A stretch of 64,000 bases of DNA from QHCF01 sp003244275 (GTDB lineage Bacteria; Actinomycetota; Acidimicrobiia; Acidimicrobiales; QHCF01), in assembly GCA_036806345.1 (NCBI GenBank), contig DAIROT010000001.1:39488-103487 (forward strand), in the 5' to 3' direction. The notes beneath the pieces are model-generated. The model searched no databases. It was given only the letters and a program-made list of their open reading frames with translations, and was not told the DNA's origin. Of this stretch, positions 1 to 7,496 are shown piece by piece. Both the position numbers and the translations under genes were made by a program. How positions within the stretch are numbered: position 1 is the stretch's first letter; every line of letters begins with the position of its first letter.

Positions 1-95
1 CGGGCCACCATGTCCAGGTAGGTGACGGCGTTGAGGGCGGTGGTCCCTGCTGCCCCGGCCGCCGCCCCGATCACCAGGCCGCGCCATGCCCTCAC
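1..95 (-). CDS. Partial small membrane protein (3' part outside the window)
   Basis: The minus strand reads in an open frame from GTG at 95 to the window edge: a short basic start (M-R-A-W-R), then a glycine/alanine-rich hydrophobic stretch ending TTALNAVTYLDM. I recognise this as the N-terminus of a small actinobacterial membrane protein of unknown function with a GAAGTTALNAVTYLDM-type signature. Only about 31 codons are present. An in-frame ATG at 138-140 is an alternative start and would add 15 residues. It runs divergently from the polymerase delta-prime gene at 321. Function unknown. Confidence 0.45.
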   Translation of the reverse strand, partial: MRAWRGLVIGAAAGAAGTTALNAVTYLDMVA

Positions 96-306
96 TGCTG
101 ACAGCGATTCCCAGGGGAGTGCATAAAGGCACGCTAACATGCAAGTAATGCCTAGAACAGTGCAGATCCGCGACTTGGACGATGATTCCACGCCGCGCTG
201 CAGCGCCGCGGCCGGGAGTGTAACTGTGCCTGAGCTTCTGCGCCGGGAAGCGGCTCTCCGCTGTTCGGTTGAGGTTCTCCGCGGATAACAGTCCCATCAG
301 CAGCCG

Positions 307-312
307 TAGAGT
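307..312 (+). promoter_or_regulatory. Possible -10 box (TAGAGT) for the delta-prime gene
   Basis: TAGAGT fits the actinobacterial TAnnnT -10 pattern and lies 8 nt before the GTG start at 321, a spacing seen at several other genes here. No good -35 is visible. The gene may also be read from upstream. The rest of 141-320 holds nothing I can support. Confidence 0.3.
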
Positions 313-320
313 CAAGACCC

Positions 321-1427
321 GTGGGCGCCCTGTATGCCGACGTGGTCGGCCAGGACCTGGCGGTGGCCGACCTGCACGCAGCGGCTCGAGCGCCGGTGCA
401 CGCCTACCTGCTGGTAGGGCCGCCGGGCTCGGGCAAGCGGGCCGCCGCCCGCTCCTTCGCCGCCTCCCTGCTGTGCCGCCACGGTGGCTGTGGCCAGTGC
501 GCCGACTGTCGACGAGCGCTGGCCGAGACCCATCCGGACCTGGTGGTGGTGGAGAGGGCGGCGGCCTTCATCCGGGTGGACGAGGCCCGGGAGATCACCC
601 GGATGGCCGTGCGCAGCCCCCTGGAGGGCCGATATCAGGTACTGGTACTGGTCGACTTTCACCTGGTCGACAAGGCTGCTCCCGCCCTGCTCAAGACCAT
701 CGAGGAGCCTCCCCCGACCACCGTTTTCGTCATCCTGGCCGAGCACCTGGCTCCCGCCCTGGTGACCATTGCCAGCCGATGCGCCCGCATCGACCTCCTT
801 CCCGTATCGGCTGATGCGCTGGCCGCCCAGCTCCGGGCCGAGGGCGTCGACGAGCAGACGGCTCGTGAGGCGGCGGCGGCCTCCGGTGGCCGGATGGACC
901 GGGCTCGCCTGCTGGCCTCCGATCCTGGCATCACCGCTCGCCTGGCCCGCTGGCGGGAGGCTCCCCGGCGCCTGGACGGCACCGGAGCAGCGGTGGCATC
1001 AGTGGTGGACGAGCTGTTGGCCAGCGCCGACGCCACCCTGGAACCACTCAGGGGCCGCCAGGTGGCCGAGCTCGAGGCGCTGGCCTCGAGGGCTCGGATG
1101 GCCGGCGAACGCGCCATACCGGGCCACAGCGAGGTCCAGGCCCGCCATCGGCGCGAGCTTCGGCGGTGGAGGACCGACGAGCTGCGCTTCGGGCTGGCGG
1201 CCATGGCCGGGACCTACCGGGACCGCCTGGTGTCGACCTCGGCTACCGGCAGGCCCACTGCGGGTTGGATCGAGGCCATTCAGGCCATTCAGGCGGCCGC
1301 CGCGGCCCTGGACCGCAATCCCAACGAGGCGCTGTTGTTGCAGGGGCTGGCGCTCGGACTACCGCCGGCCGTTCCCCTGGAGGTGGGGGTACCCCCGGGG
1401 GCTGGCGGCGCTCATTTTCGCGCCTGA
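321..1427 (+). CDS. holB: DNA polymerase III subunit delta-prime (clamp-loader AAA+ subunit)
   Basis: Stator subunit of the clamp loader, which with delta and the DnaX product loads the beta sliding clamp in the cytoplasm. The 368-residue frame shows a Walker A-like loop GPPGSGKR at residues 33-40, a zinc module with Cys at 52, 57, 60 and 63, and the conserved KTIEEPP stretch near 125 followed by the sensor region ending in SRCARI. GTG 321 puts the usual 'VxGQD' start 8 residues in. The partner subunit gene dnaX is also in this window (55959-57794). The thymidylate kinase gene that often precedes holB is not seen upstream. The gene stands alone, followed by a tRNA. Confidence 0.9.
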   Translation: MGALYADVVGQDLAVADLHAAARAPVHAYLLVGPPGSGKRAAARSFAASLLCRHGGCGQCADCRRALAETHPDLVVVERAAAFIRVDEAREITRMAVRSPLEGRYQVLVLVDFHLVDKAAPALLKTIEEPPPTTVFVILAEHLAPALVTIASRCARIDLLPVSADALAAQLRAEGVDEQTAREAAAASGGRMDRARLLASDPGITARLARWREAPRRLDGTGAAVASVVDELLASADATLEPLRGRQVAELEALASRARMAGERAIPGHSEVQARHRRELRRWRTDELRFGLAAMAGTYRDRLVSTSATGRPTAGWIEAIQAIQAAAAALDRNPNEALLLQGLALGLPPAVPLEVGVPPGAGGAHFRA

Positions 1428-1478
1428 GTGCCAGGGAGAAGGGATCTGTCGGCACTGGTGGTTTACTTGGGTCGCAGC

Positions 1479-1551
1479 GCCCGAGTAGCTCAGACGGCAG
1501 AGCATTCGACTCGTAATCGAAAGGTCAGGGGTTCGATTCCCCTCTCGGGCT
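1479..1551 (+). tRNA. tRNA-Thr(CGT)
   Basis: Full cloverleaf of 73 nt: acceptor GCCCGAG pairs with CTCGGGC, D stem GCTC/GAGC, anticodon stem TTCGA/TCGAA around loop CTCGTAA (anticodon CGT), T arm AGGGG-TTCGATT-CCCCT. CCA is not encoded immediately after the discriminator (the sequence there is TCCCA). Confidence 0.95.
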
Positions 1552-1597
1552 CCCATCCCATACGATCCCCCTCTCAGGTTTCCGATCAGGGCGCGGC

Positions 1598-1603
1598 TAC
1601 TGT
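1598..1603 (+). promoter_or_regulatory. -10 box (TACTGT) giving a probable leaderless sigR mRNA
   Basis: TACTGT ends 6 nt before ATG 1610 and no Shine-Dalgarno sequence lies in between, so transcription should start at or within 1-2 nt of the start codon. No typical GGAAT-N-GTT SigR autoregulated promoter is visible in the 50 bp upstream. Confidence 0.5.
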
Positions 1604-1609
1604 GCTGGG

Positions 1610-2182
1610 ATGGCCGACCAGGCGGACTTCGCCGACCAGGCGATGCAGCACATGGGCGCTCTTTACAGCGCCGCGCTCCGCATGACCCGCAACCCGAGCG
1701 ATGCCGAGGATCTGGTCCAGGAGACCTATCTCAAGGCTTACCGGGCCTATGGCGGCTTCCGGGAGGGAACCAACCTCAAGGCCTGGCTGTACAAGATCCT
1801 CACCAACACCTTCATCAACAGCTACCGGGCCCGCAAGCGCCGCCCGGAGCAGAGCGAGATCGAAGATGTCGAGGATCTGTACCTGTACCGGCGTCTGGGC
1901 GGTCTGGAGGCGGCGGCTGCGGGAATCAGCGCCGAGGATGAGGTGCTGGCCCATTTCACCGATACAGAGGTCAAGGAGGCGCTGGAGTCGCTTCCGGAGC
2001 AGTTTCGCATTGCCGTGCTCCTGGCCGACGTGGAGGGATTCTCCTACAAGGAGATAGCCGAGATCACCGATGTCCCGGTTGGCACGGTGATGAGCCGGCT
2101 GCATCGCGGAAGAAGGGCGCTGCAAAAGGCGTTGTGGGAATTTGGCTTGGAACGAGGCCTCGTCGGTGACCGAGACAGGTGA
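1610..2182 (+). CDS. sigR: ECF sigma factor, SigR/SigH type (thiol-oxidative stress)
   Basis: Extracytoplasmic-function sigma factor that directs RNA polymerase to redox and heat stress promoters. Region 2 lies at about residues 12-80 (RMTRNPSDAEDLVQETYLKA, then LYKILTNTFINSYR) and region 4 at about 125-180 (ALESLPEQFRIAVLLAD, then VGTVMSRLHRGRRALQ). The DAEDLVQETYLKAYR segment and the length of 190 residues match Streptomyces SigR and mycobacterial SigH. The next gene encodes a zinc anti-sigma factor of the RsrA type, which fixes the assignment. In that family the anti-sigma factor releases SigR when its cysteines are oxidised. Confidence 0.92.
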   Translation: MADQADFADQAMQHMGALYSAALRMTRNPSDAEDLVQETYLKAYRAYGGFREGTNLKAWLYKILTNTFINSYRARKRRPEQSEIEDVEDLYLYRRLGGLEAAAAGISAEDEVLAHFTDTEVKEALESLPEQFRIAVLLADVEGFSYKEIAEITDVPVGTVMSRLHRGRRALQKALWEFGLERGLVGDRDR

Positions 2183-2224
2183 CCTGCCTGCGGACTGCCC
2201 GACTCGGGCCAGGAGGATGACCAG

Positions 2225-2467
2225 ATGCACGACGGCGAGAGCTGCCAGGACACGATTCACCGCCTGTACCACTTCCTGGACGGTGAGTTGACGGAGGACA
2301 AGCGGGCGGAGATCCGTCGCCACCTGGACGAATGCGGGCCCTGCCTGGATGCTTTCGACTTCGAGGCCGAGCTACGTCACATGATCTCCAACAGGTGCCG
2401 GGAGCGGGTGCCTGACCGGCTGCGGGCCAAGGTGGCGGCGGCCATCGGACACGAGCTGAATCAATGA
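2225..2467 (+). CDS. rsrA: Zinc-binding redox-sensing anti-sigma factor, RsrA type
   Basis: Cytoplasmic anti-sigma factor for the SigR-type sigma factor encoded 42 bp upstream. The 80-residue protein carries the ZAS signature: Cys7, then His33-x3-Cys37-x2-Cys40 within HLDECGPC, plus Cys58, matching the zinc and disulfide residues known from Streptomyces RsrA. In that family oxidation forms a disulfide, expels zinc and frees the sigma factor. A strong ribosome site AGGAGG (2211-2216) sits 8 nt before ATG 2225, unlike the leaderless sigR start, so the anti-sigma factor has its own efficient initiation. Confidence 0.92.
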   Translation: MHDGESCQDTIHRLYHFLDGELTEDKRAEIRRHLDECGPCLDAFDFEAELRHMISNRCRERVPDRLRAKVAAAIGHELNQ

Positions 2468-2545
2468 GTGCGAAGTATCGTTGCCCCCGCGGAGCGGTGT
2501 CAGGAGTCCGAGCGAGCACGGTGGGCCTTGCGGAGCAGCGTTATC

Positions 2546-3619
2546 ATGAGTGAGGCCATCTCCTGGGATGTGGTGCAGCGGGTGGCGGCCCGGGTGGCCG
2601 ATGCCATGGGACCTTCTGAGGATTACCATTCGGCTGCCCTCCAGTCCCATTTCGACGAGCTCACGGCCCAGGCCGAGGATCTGGTGGGGGCGGCCACCGG
2701 GCTGCGGTCGCTGGCTGGCCCGGCCAGGGCCCGGGTAACCGACAGGGCCGGTTGGGTCACGGCCAACGTGGCCTCGTTCCAGCGCCTGCTGCGTCCAGTG
2801 ATCGACCGGCTGGCGCCACGGTTGCCGGGCGGGCCCCTGGCCAGCGTCGGGCGGGTGGCGGCAGGGGTACAGGTGGGGACCATTCTGGGCTGGATGTCGA
2901 CCCGTGTCCTCGGCCAGTACGACCTGCTCCTGGTCGAGGAAGAGCGCCCCGAGGACCAGGACATGCTCTACTTCGTAGGGCCCAACATCGTGGGTCTGGA
3001 GAAGCGCTTCGGGTTTCCCCCCAAGCAGTTCCGGCTGTGGCTGGCGCTGCATGAGGTCACCCACCGAGCCCAGTTCACGGGCGTGCCGTGGATGCGGGCC
3101 CATTTCCTGGCTCTGGTCGAGAAGGGGATAGGGAGCATCGATCCTGACCCCCGCCGACTCCTGGAGGCGTTCAAGACGGCGGCTGGCCAGATTCGAGAGG
3201 GGACCAATCCCTTGGCCGACGGTGGCCTGCTCAACCTGGTGGCTGGGCCTGAGCAACGGGCCGCCATCGGTGAGCTCCAGAGCCTCATGAGCCTGCTGGA
3301 GGGCCATGGTGATGTGGTCATGGACCGTGCCGGGGCCGCCGCCATCCCCAGCGCCGCCCGTTTCTCCCGGGTCCTCAAGGAGCGTCGCAACCAGGCTCGG
3401 GGACCGGCCCGGTTGCTGCAACAGCTGATCGGGTTGGAGGCCAAGATGCGCCAGTACCAAGAGGGTGAGGATTTCATCGCCGCGGTCGAAGCCGACGGTG
3501 GCATGGAGCTGTTCGACACGGTATGGCGAGGGCCTGAGTGGCTGCCCAGCCTGGAGGAGGTCCGGGATCCGCCTCGGTGGGTCAGCAGGGTCCGGGCCGC
3601 CGCCGCCGCCCAGGGTTGA
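2546..3619 (+). CDS. DUF2342 zinc-dependent metalloprotease-like protein (F420-associated)
   Basis: Member of the actinobacterial DUF2342 family annotated as zinc metalloprotease or F420-biosynthesis-associated protein; its substrate is unknown. The HExxH zinc motif is HEVTH at residues 169-173 in LALHEVTHRAQF. Flanking segments (WVTANVASFQRLLRPV near 70-85, VGPNIVGLEKRFGFPP near 144-159, and a C-terminal basic stretch with RLLQQLIGLEAKMRQY) are family hallmarks. The start at ATG 2546 is preferred to in-frame upstream codons because homologous sequence begins there. The order DUF2342-tilS-hpt is conserved in mycobacteria and other actinobacteria. Length is 357 residues. Confidence 0.88.
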   Translation: MSEAISWDVVQRVAARVADAMGPSEDYHSAALQSHFDELTAQAEDLVGAATGLRSLAGPARARVTDRAGWVTANVASFQRLLRPVIDRLAPRLPGGPLASVGRVAAGVQVGTILGWMSTRVLGQYDLLLVEEERPEDQDMLYFVGPNIVGLEKRFGFPPKQFRLWLALHEVTHRAQFTGVPWMRAHFLALVEKGIGSIDPDPRRLLEAFKTAAGQIREGTNPLADGGLLNLVAGPEQRAAIGELQSLMSLLEGHGDVVMDRAGAAAIPSAARFSRVLKERRNQARGPARLLQQLIGLEAKMRQYQEGEDFIAAVEADGGMELFDTVWRGPEWLPSLEEVRDPPRWVSRVRAAAAAQG

Positions 3620-3654
3620 GTTTCCCGGTGCCCACCGCTACGACGCGCACCGGG

Positions 3655-4518
3655 ATGACCGCCCGGCTGCTGGGCAGCTGCCGATTTCCTCCGTCGGGTA
3701 CGCACCTCACCTGCGGCGTCTCCGGCGGTGCTGACTCGTTGGCCCTGCTGGTTCTGGCCACCGCGGCTGGCTGCCGGGTCACCGCCGTCCACGTCGACCA
3801 TGGGTTGCGCCCTGGCTCGTCCGCTGAGTCCGAGGTGGTGGCGGCTGCCGCTGGGCGCTTCGGAGCGTGCTTTCGAGCGGAGCGGGCCCATGTGGCTCCC
3901 GGCCCCAATCTGGAGGCCCGGGCCCGCGCTGTCCGTTTGGCCGTCCTGGGTGAGGGAGCGGCCACCGGTCACACGGCTGACGATCAGGCCGAGACCATGA
4001 TCCTCAACCTCATGCGGGGAGCTGGTCTGGACGGGCTGGCGGGCATGCGACCGGGGCCCCGCCATCCCATTCTCGCCCTGCGGCGACGCGACACGGTCGC
4101 CCTGTGTGCGTCCGAGCATTTGCAGCCGGTCACCGATCCCACCAATTTCGACCCTGTTCATCGCCGCAATCGGGTCCGCCACGAGGTGATGCCCCTGTTG
4201 TGCGAGGTGGCCGGTAGGGACCTGGTCCCTGTCCTCACCCGCCAGGGTGCCCTGTTGGCCGACGAGGCTGACCTGCTGGACAACATGGTGATCGGAGCCG
4301 ACCCCACCGACGCCCGATGGCTGGCCGGGGCTCCCCTGCCCCTGGCCCGGCGCAGCGTGCGACGCTGGCTCAGAGATGAGGAGGGCCATCCGCCGGCAGC
4401 GGCCGCAGTGGAGCGGGTGTTGGCGGTGGCGGGCGGCCAATTTCGGGCCTGTGAGGTGGGAGACGGTCTCCGCGTGGCACGCACCGAGGGCCGCCTGAGG
4501 ACCGAGCCAATCACATGA
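3655..4518 (+). CDS. tilS: tRNA(Ile)-lysidine synthase
   Basis: Converts C34 of the CAU-anticodon tRNA-Ile to lysidine using ATP and lysine, changing codon reading from AUG to AUA. The PP-loop ATPase signature SGGADS appears early (CGVSGGADSLALLVL), then VHVDHGLRPGS and GHTADDQAETMILNLMRGAG, all typical of TilS. About 287 residues, compact and with only a short C-terminal domain, as in other actinobacteria. ATG 3655 is chosen; an in-frame GTG at 3628 would add 9 residues. Its end overlaps the hpt start by 4 bp (ATGA at 4515-4518), indicating translational coupling. Confidence 0.9.
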   Translation: MTARLLGSCRFPPSGTHLTCGVSGGADSLALLVLATAAGCRVTAVHVDHGLRPGSSAESEVVAAAAGRFGACFRAERAHVAPGPNLEARARAVRLAVLGEGAATGHTADDQAETMILNLMRGAGLDGLAGMRPGPRHPILALRRRDTVALCASEHLQPVTDPTNFDPVHRRNRVRHEVMPLLCEVAGRDLVPVLTRQGALLADEADLLDNMVIGADPTDARWLAGAPLPLARRSVRRWLRDEEGHPPAAAAVERVLAVAGGQFRACEVGDGLRVARTEGRLRTEPIT

Positions 4519-5117
4519 CCTCGGCTCCTGATGCGGACCCCCAATCCCCTGGCGCCGGGTGGCCCAGGATCGACCTGGGCGACCCTGTGGTTACCTCAGC
4601 CGACCTGCTGGCCCGGGTGACCGCCCTGGGCGACCAGATAACCGCCGACTACGTAGGACGGGCTCCGTTGCTGGTGGGCGTGCTCAAGGGCGCCTTCATC
4701 TTCATGAGCGACCTGGCCCGCTCCATTCGCCTGCCCGTCGAGTTCGATTTCATGGCGGTGGCCTCCTACGGGAGCGCCACCAAGACCAGCGGGGTGGTGC
4801 GCATCGTCAAGGATCTGGACCTCGACCTGACCGGGCGCCATGTCTTGGTGGTCGAGGACATCGTCGACAGCGGCCTCACCCTGTCCTACCTCCGGCGCAA
4901 CCTGCTGGCTCGCCATCCGGCCAGCCTGGAGGTCTGTGCCCTGCTGGTAAAGGAGGGCCTCCAGCGCACCGAGCTGGATCTCAGATATGTGGGTTTCCAC
5001 ATCCCACCGGACTTCGTGGTGGGCTATGGGCTGGATGTCGGCGAGCGCTACCGCAACCTCTCGGATGTGCACGTCTATCGCGGGCCCGACTCGTCGAGCC
5101 CGACAGTGCCCCAGTAA
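4515..5117 (+). CDS. hpt: Hypoxanthine phosphoribosyltransferase
   Basis: Salvages hypoxanthine and guanine to IMP and GMP with PRPP. The 200-residue protein has the PRPP-binding loop VVEDIVDSGLT at 112-122, preceded by GVLKGAFIFMSDL (55-67) and the flexible loop SYGSATKTSG (84-93); the C-terminal segment has DFVVGYGLD. It starts inside the tilS stop codon. In most actinobacteria ftsH follows hpt; here folE begins almost immediately. Confidence 0.94.
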   Translation: MTSAPDADPQSPGAGWPRIDLGDPVVTSADLLARVTALGDQITADYVGRAPLLVGVLKGAFIFMSDLARSIRLPVEFDFMAVASYGSATKTSGVVRIVKDLDLDLTGRHVLVVEDIVDSGLTLSYLRRNLLARHPASLEVCALLVKEGLQRTELDLRYVGFHIPPDFVVGYGLDVGERYRNLSDVHVYRGPDSSSPTVPQ

Positions 5118-5121
5118 GGCG

Positions 5122-5706
5122 TTGGGCGTCGACCGCCTCCGAGTGCAGGCGGCGGTGCACGAGCTGCTGGCCGCCATGGGGGAGGACCCGCACCGGGAGG
5201 GCCTTCTTGAGACGCCCAGGCGGGTGGCGGCGATGTACGCAGAGGTCCTGGCCGGTCTGGAGGACGACCCGGCGCGCCACCTCACTGTCACCTTCGCGGC
5301 CGAACACGACGAGATGGTCATGGTGAAGGACATGGCCTTCGCCTCGTTGTGCGAGCACCACATGGTGCCCTTCATCGGTCGGGCCCACGTGGCCTACATT
5401 CCCAACCAGGACGGTCGGATCACTGGGCTCTCCAAGCTGGCCCGGGTGGTGGACGGCTTCGCCCAGCGCCTCCAGGTCCAGGAGCGCCTGACCACCCAGG
5501 TGGCCGACACCCTCGAAAAGGTGCTCGAGCCGCGCGGGGTGCTGGTGGTGGTGGAGGCTGAGCACCTCTGCATGTCCATGCGGGGGGTCCGCAAACCTGG
5601 TGCCATCACGGTGACGTCGGCGGTCCGGGGCCTCTTTCGGGCTGACCTGGCCACCCGGGCCGAGGCCATGCAGTTCATCCACGGTGGCCAGGGGGCGGGC
5701 CGTTGA
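5122..5706 (+). CDS. folE: GTP cyclohydrolase I
   Basis: First step of folate synthesis: GTP to 7,8-dihydroneopterin triphosphate. Zinc ligands are visible as CEHH in SLCEHHMVPFIG and the later Cys in EHLCMSMRG. The segments ITGLSKLARVVDGFAQRLQ and QERLTTQVADTLE are signatures of the family. The open frame extends into hpt, but TTG 5122, five bases after the hpt stop, starts the protein at VDRLRVQAAVHELLAAMGED where homologs begin; GTG 5143 is an alternative. Length about 194 residues. First of four canonical folate genes in this run. Confidence 0.93.
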   Translation: MGVDRLRVQAAVHELLAAMGEDPHREGLLETPRRVAAMYAEVLAGLEDDPARHLTVTFAAEHDEMVMVKDMAFASLCEHHMVPFIGRAHVAYIPNQDGRITGLSKLARVVDGFAQRLQVQERLTTQVADTLEKVLEPRGVLVVVEAEHLCMSMRGVRKPGAITVTSAVRGLFRADLATRAEAMQFIHGGQGAGR

Positions 5707-5765
5707 ATGGCTACGGGCGCAGCTACGGCCGCCAACGGATAAAAGGGGGACGCCGGTTGGCCGTT

Positions 5766-5771
5766 TACGCT
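5766..5771 (+). promoter_or_regulatory. -10 box (TACGCT) and probable leaderless start of folP
   Basis: TACGCT ends 7 nt before ATG 5779. There is no purine-rich ribosome site between them. This suggests an internal promoter for the folP-to-lysS segment, in addition to read-through from tilS-hpt-folE. Confidence 0.42.
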
Positions 5772-5778
5772 GGCCGGG

Positions 5779-6567
5779 ATGAGTGCGCTGGTCATGGGAG
5801 TGCTGAACGTCACGCCTGACTCGTTCTCCGACGGTGGACGCTATCTCGACCACGACGTGGCAATAGCCCGGGGGTTGGAGATGCTGGCCGAGGGAGCGGC
5901 GGTGATCGACATCGGGGGGGAGTCCAGCCGGCCTGGCGCCAAGCCGGTCACCGCCGCCGAGGAATGCCGGCGGGTCCTGCCGGTAGTCGAGGCCCTGGCA
6001 CCTCACGGCCGGGTCTCCATCGACACGGCCAAGGTGGCGGTTGCCGAAGCGGCGCTGGCCGCCGGGGCGACCCTGGTGAACGACATCACCGCCTCGCTGG
6101 CCGAGGTGGCGGCGGCCGCCGGGGTGGGTTTGGTGGTCATGCACATGCAGGGCACGCCCCAGGACATGCAGCGCAGCCCGCGTTACACCGACGTGGTGGC
6201 CGAGGTGCGCGACTTCCTGCTCGCCCGGGCCGACAAGGCCCTGACCCAAGGGGTGCCCGAGGTCTGGGTCGACCCCGGCATCGGATTCGGAAAATATCCT
6301 GGTCACAACCTGACGCTCCTCTGTCACCTGCACCAGCTGGTCGCCGACGGCCATCCGGTCCTGGTCGGTACCAGCCGCAAGAGCTTCCTCGGGTCGCTCG
6401 ACCCGGTCCGGGTCGAGCCCTCGCCGGTGCATGACCGCACCGAGGAGTCTCTGGCCACTGCGGTGTGGGCCATGTCGGCTGGTGTGGGAATGGTGCGGGC
6501 TCACGACGTGGCTGGCACCATCCAGGCTGCCCAGGTGGTGGGCTATGGCTCTGGAGGGCGCTGGTGA
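5779..6567 (+). CDS. folP: Dihydropteroate synthase
   Basis: Joins p-aminobenzoate to dihydropterin pyrophosphate; the sulfonamide target. Starts directly with MGVLNVTPDSFSDGG (pterin loop 1), followed by DIGGESSRPGA (residues 44-54), then SIDTAKVAVAEAAL, NDITAS, MHMQGTP, and GTSRKSFLG near 207-215. The pterin-pocket segment reads DPGIGFGKYPGHNL, with Tyr-Pro where most homologs have Thr-x. Length is 262 residues. Its stop codon overlaps the next gene (GTGA at 6564-6567). Confidence 0.94.
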   Translation: MSALVMGVLNVTPDSFSDGGRYLDHDVAIARGLEMLAEGAAVIDIGGESSRPGAKPVTAAEECRRVLPVVEALAPHGRVSIDTAKVAVAEAALAAGATLVNDITASLAEVAAAAGVGLVVMHMQGTPQDMQRSPRYTDVVAEVRDFLLARADKALTQGVPEVWVDPGIGFGKYPGHNLTLLCHLHQLVADGHPVLVGTSRKSFLGSLDPVRVEPSPVHDRTEESLATAVWAMSAGVGMVRAHDVAGTIQAAQVVGYGSGGRW

Positions 6568-7058
6568 GGGGGCGGTGGGCGGACGGCATCCCGCCCCGCA
6601 ATTTTGCCTGGATCATCAAGGACCAGCTGGCCATCTCCGAGCGGCCCGGTGGCCAGTCCCGCAATCACCGCCCGGTTCGCCGCCAAGAGGAGATTCTCTG
6701 GTTGAGGAGCCAGGGGTTCACCCGGGTGGTCTCGCTGCTCGCGTCTCCTCACAACCTCCGTGCCTACGAGCAGTTGGGGCTGGCCTGGTCTCAGGTCCCG
6801 TTCTCGGTCAATACCGAGGTCCGGACCAACCTGGTCGATCTCTATGCCCAGCTGCGCGTCCTGCTGGAGGCCGACGAGCACCTACTGGTGCATGAGGAAG
6901 AGCTCAGCGACCAGTTGGTGGGGGCCATGGCCGGGTACCTGCTCTGGTCCAAGAAGCTGGCCAGCGGGGCCCAGGCCATCAGCATCCTCGAGCAGATGGT
7001 GGGGCGCCAGATGGGTTCGGTTGGTCGGGAGCTGGTCGCCCTGACCCCAGAGCTCTGA
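6564..7058 (+). CDS. Tyrosine/dual-specificity phosphatase-like protein lacking the catalytic motif
   Basis: A 164-residue protein between folP and folB, starting at GTG 6564 inside the folP stop. The pattern resembles small dual-specificity phosphatases: PRNFAWIIKDQLAISERPGG (residues 11-30), a strand-helix with WLRSQGFTRVVSLL (47-59), then a GL...VPF strand, an amphipathic helix, and LLVH at 107-110. In active enzymes this last strand leads into HCxxGxxR. Here it reads HEEELSDQL, so the nucleophilic Cys position is Glu111 and the Arg position is Gln117. If the fold assignment is right it is a pseudo-phosphatase, perhaps binding a phosphorylated folate intermediate or a partner. The fold is inferred by eye only. 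Confidence 0.6.
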   Translation: MRGRWADGIPPRNFAWIIKDQLAISERPGGQSRNHRPVRRQEEILWLRSQGFTRVVSLLASPHNLRAYEQLGLAWSQVPFSVNTEVRTNLVDLYAQLRVLLEADEHLLVHEEELSDQLVGAMAGYLLWSKKLASGAQAISILEQMVGRQMGSVGRELVALTPEL

Positions 7059-7061
7059 GCG

Positions 7062-7496
7062 GTGGGAAGCCTCGGGTGCATCGAATTGCGGGGGCTGCGA
7101 GTGGTTGGTACCCACGGCGCCCTTCCCGAGGAACAGGAGCGGGCCCAGCCCTTCGAGGTGGACCTGGACGTGGAGGTCGATCTGGGGCAGGCGGCCGACA
7201 GCGACGATCTGGCCGACACGGTTGACTACGCCCGGGCCGTACAGCGGGCCGCGGCGGTGGTGACCGGCGAGAGCTTCCGGCTGCTGGAGGGCTTGGCCGG
7301 CGCCATAGCCCGGGCCGTGTTGGCCGACCAGCGGGCCCGGTCGGTGACCGTGACGGTGCGCAAGCTGCGCCCGCCGGTGGCTGCTGACCTGGCATCGGTA
7401 GGTGTCCGCCTGACCCGCCGATCCCACGCCGGCACCCGGCCCGACCCTGGCACCCGGCCCGAGGCGGGCGACCGGCCCGACCCTGGCTACCGGTGA
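7062..7496 (+). CDS. folB: Dihydroneopterin aldolase
   Basis: Cleaves 7,8-dihydroneopterin to the hydroxymethyl pterin that FolK uses. Typical start IELRGLRVVGTHGALPEE, with the GxHG..EE loop, PFEVDLDVEVDL, then DTVDYARAV and the LLEGLAGAIARAVL helix; the catalytic Lys is in VRKLRPPV near 108-112. The family usually ends near residue 120. Here about 24 extra residues form a repeat-like tail (GTRPDPGTRPEAGDRPDPGYR), coded by short GC-rich duplications at 7430-7492. GTG 7062 lies 3 bp after the previous stop. Overlaps folK by 4 bp (GTGA). Confidence 0.92.
   Translation: MGSLGCIELRGLRVVGTHGALPEEQERAQPFEVDLDVEVDLGQAADSDDLADTVDYARAVQRAAAVVTGESFRLLEGLAGAIARAVLADQRARSVTVTVRKLRPPVAADLASVGVRLTRRSHAGTRPDPGTRPEAGDRPDPGYR

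Noticed and set aside
5707..5778. Riboswitch (THF or similar) before folP
   Set aside because: The gap is only about 70 bp and the -10 box lies 7 nt before the ATG, leaving no room for a leader RNA.
4981..6504. A 507-codon minus-strand frame opposite folE and folP
   Set aside because: His/Gly/Arg-rich antisense shadow of two folate genes with full catalytic motifs.
7430..7492. CRISPR-like repeats at the folB 3' end and in other repeat blocks
   Set aside because: Units are short, contiguous and without spacers; several are in coding frame. No CRISPR array or cas gene was seen.
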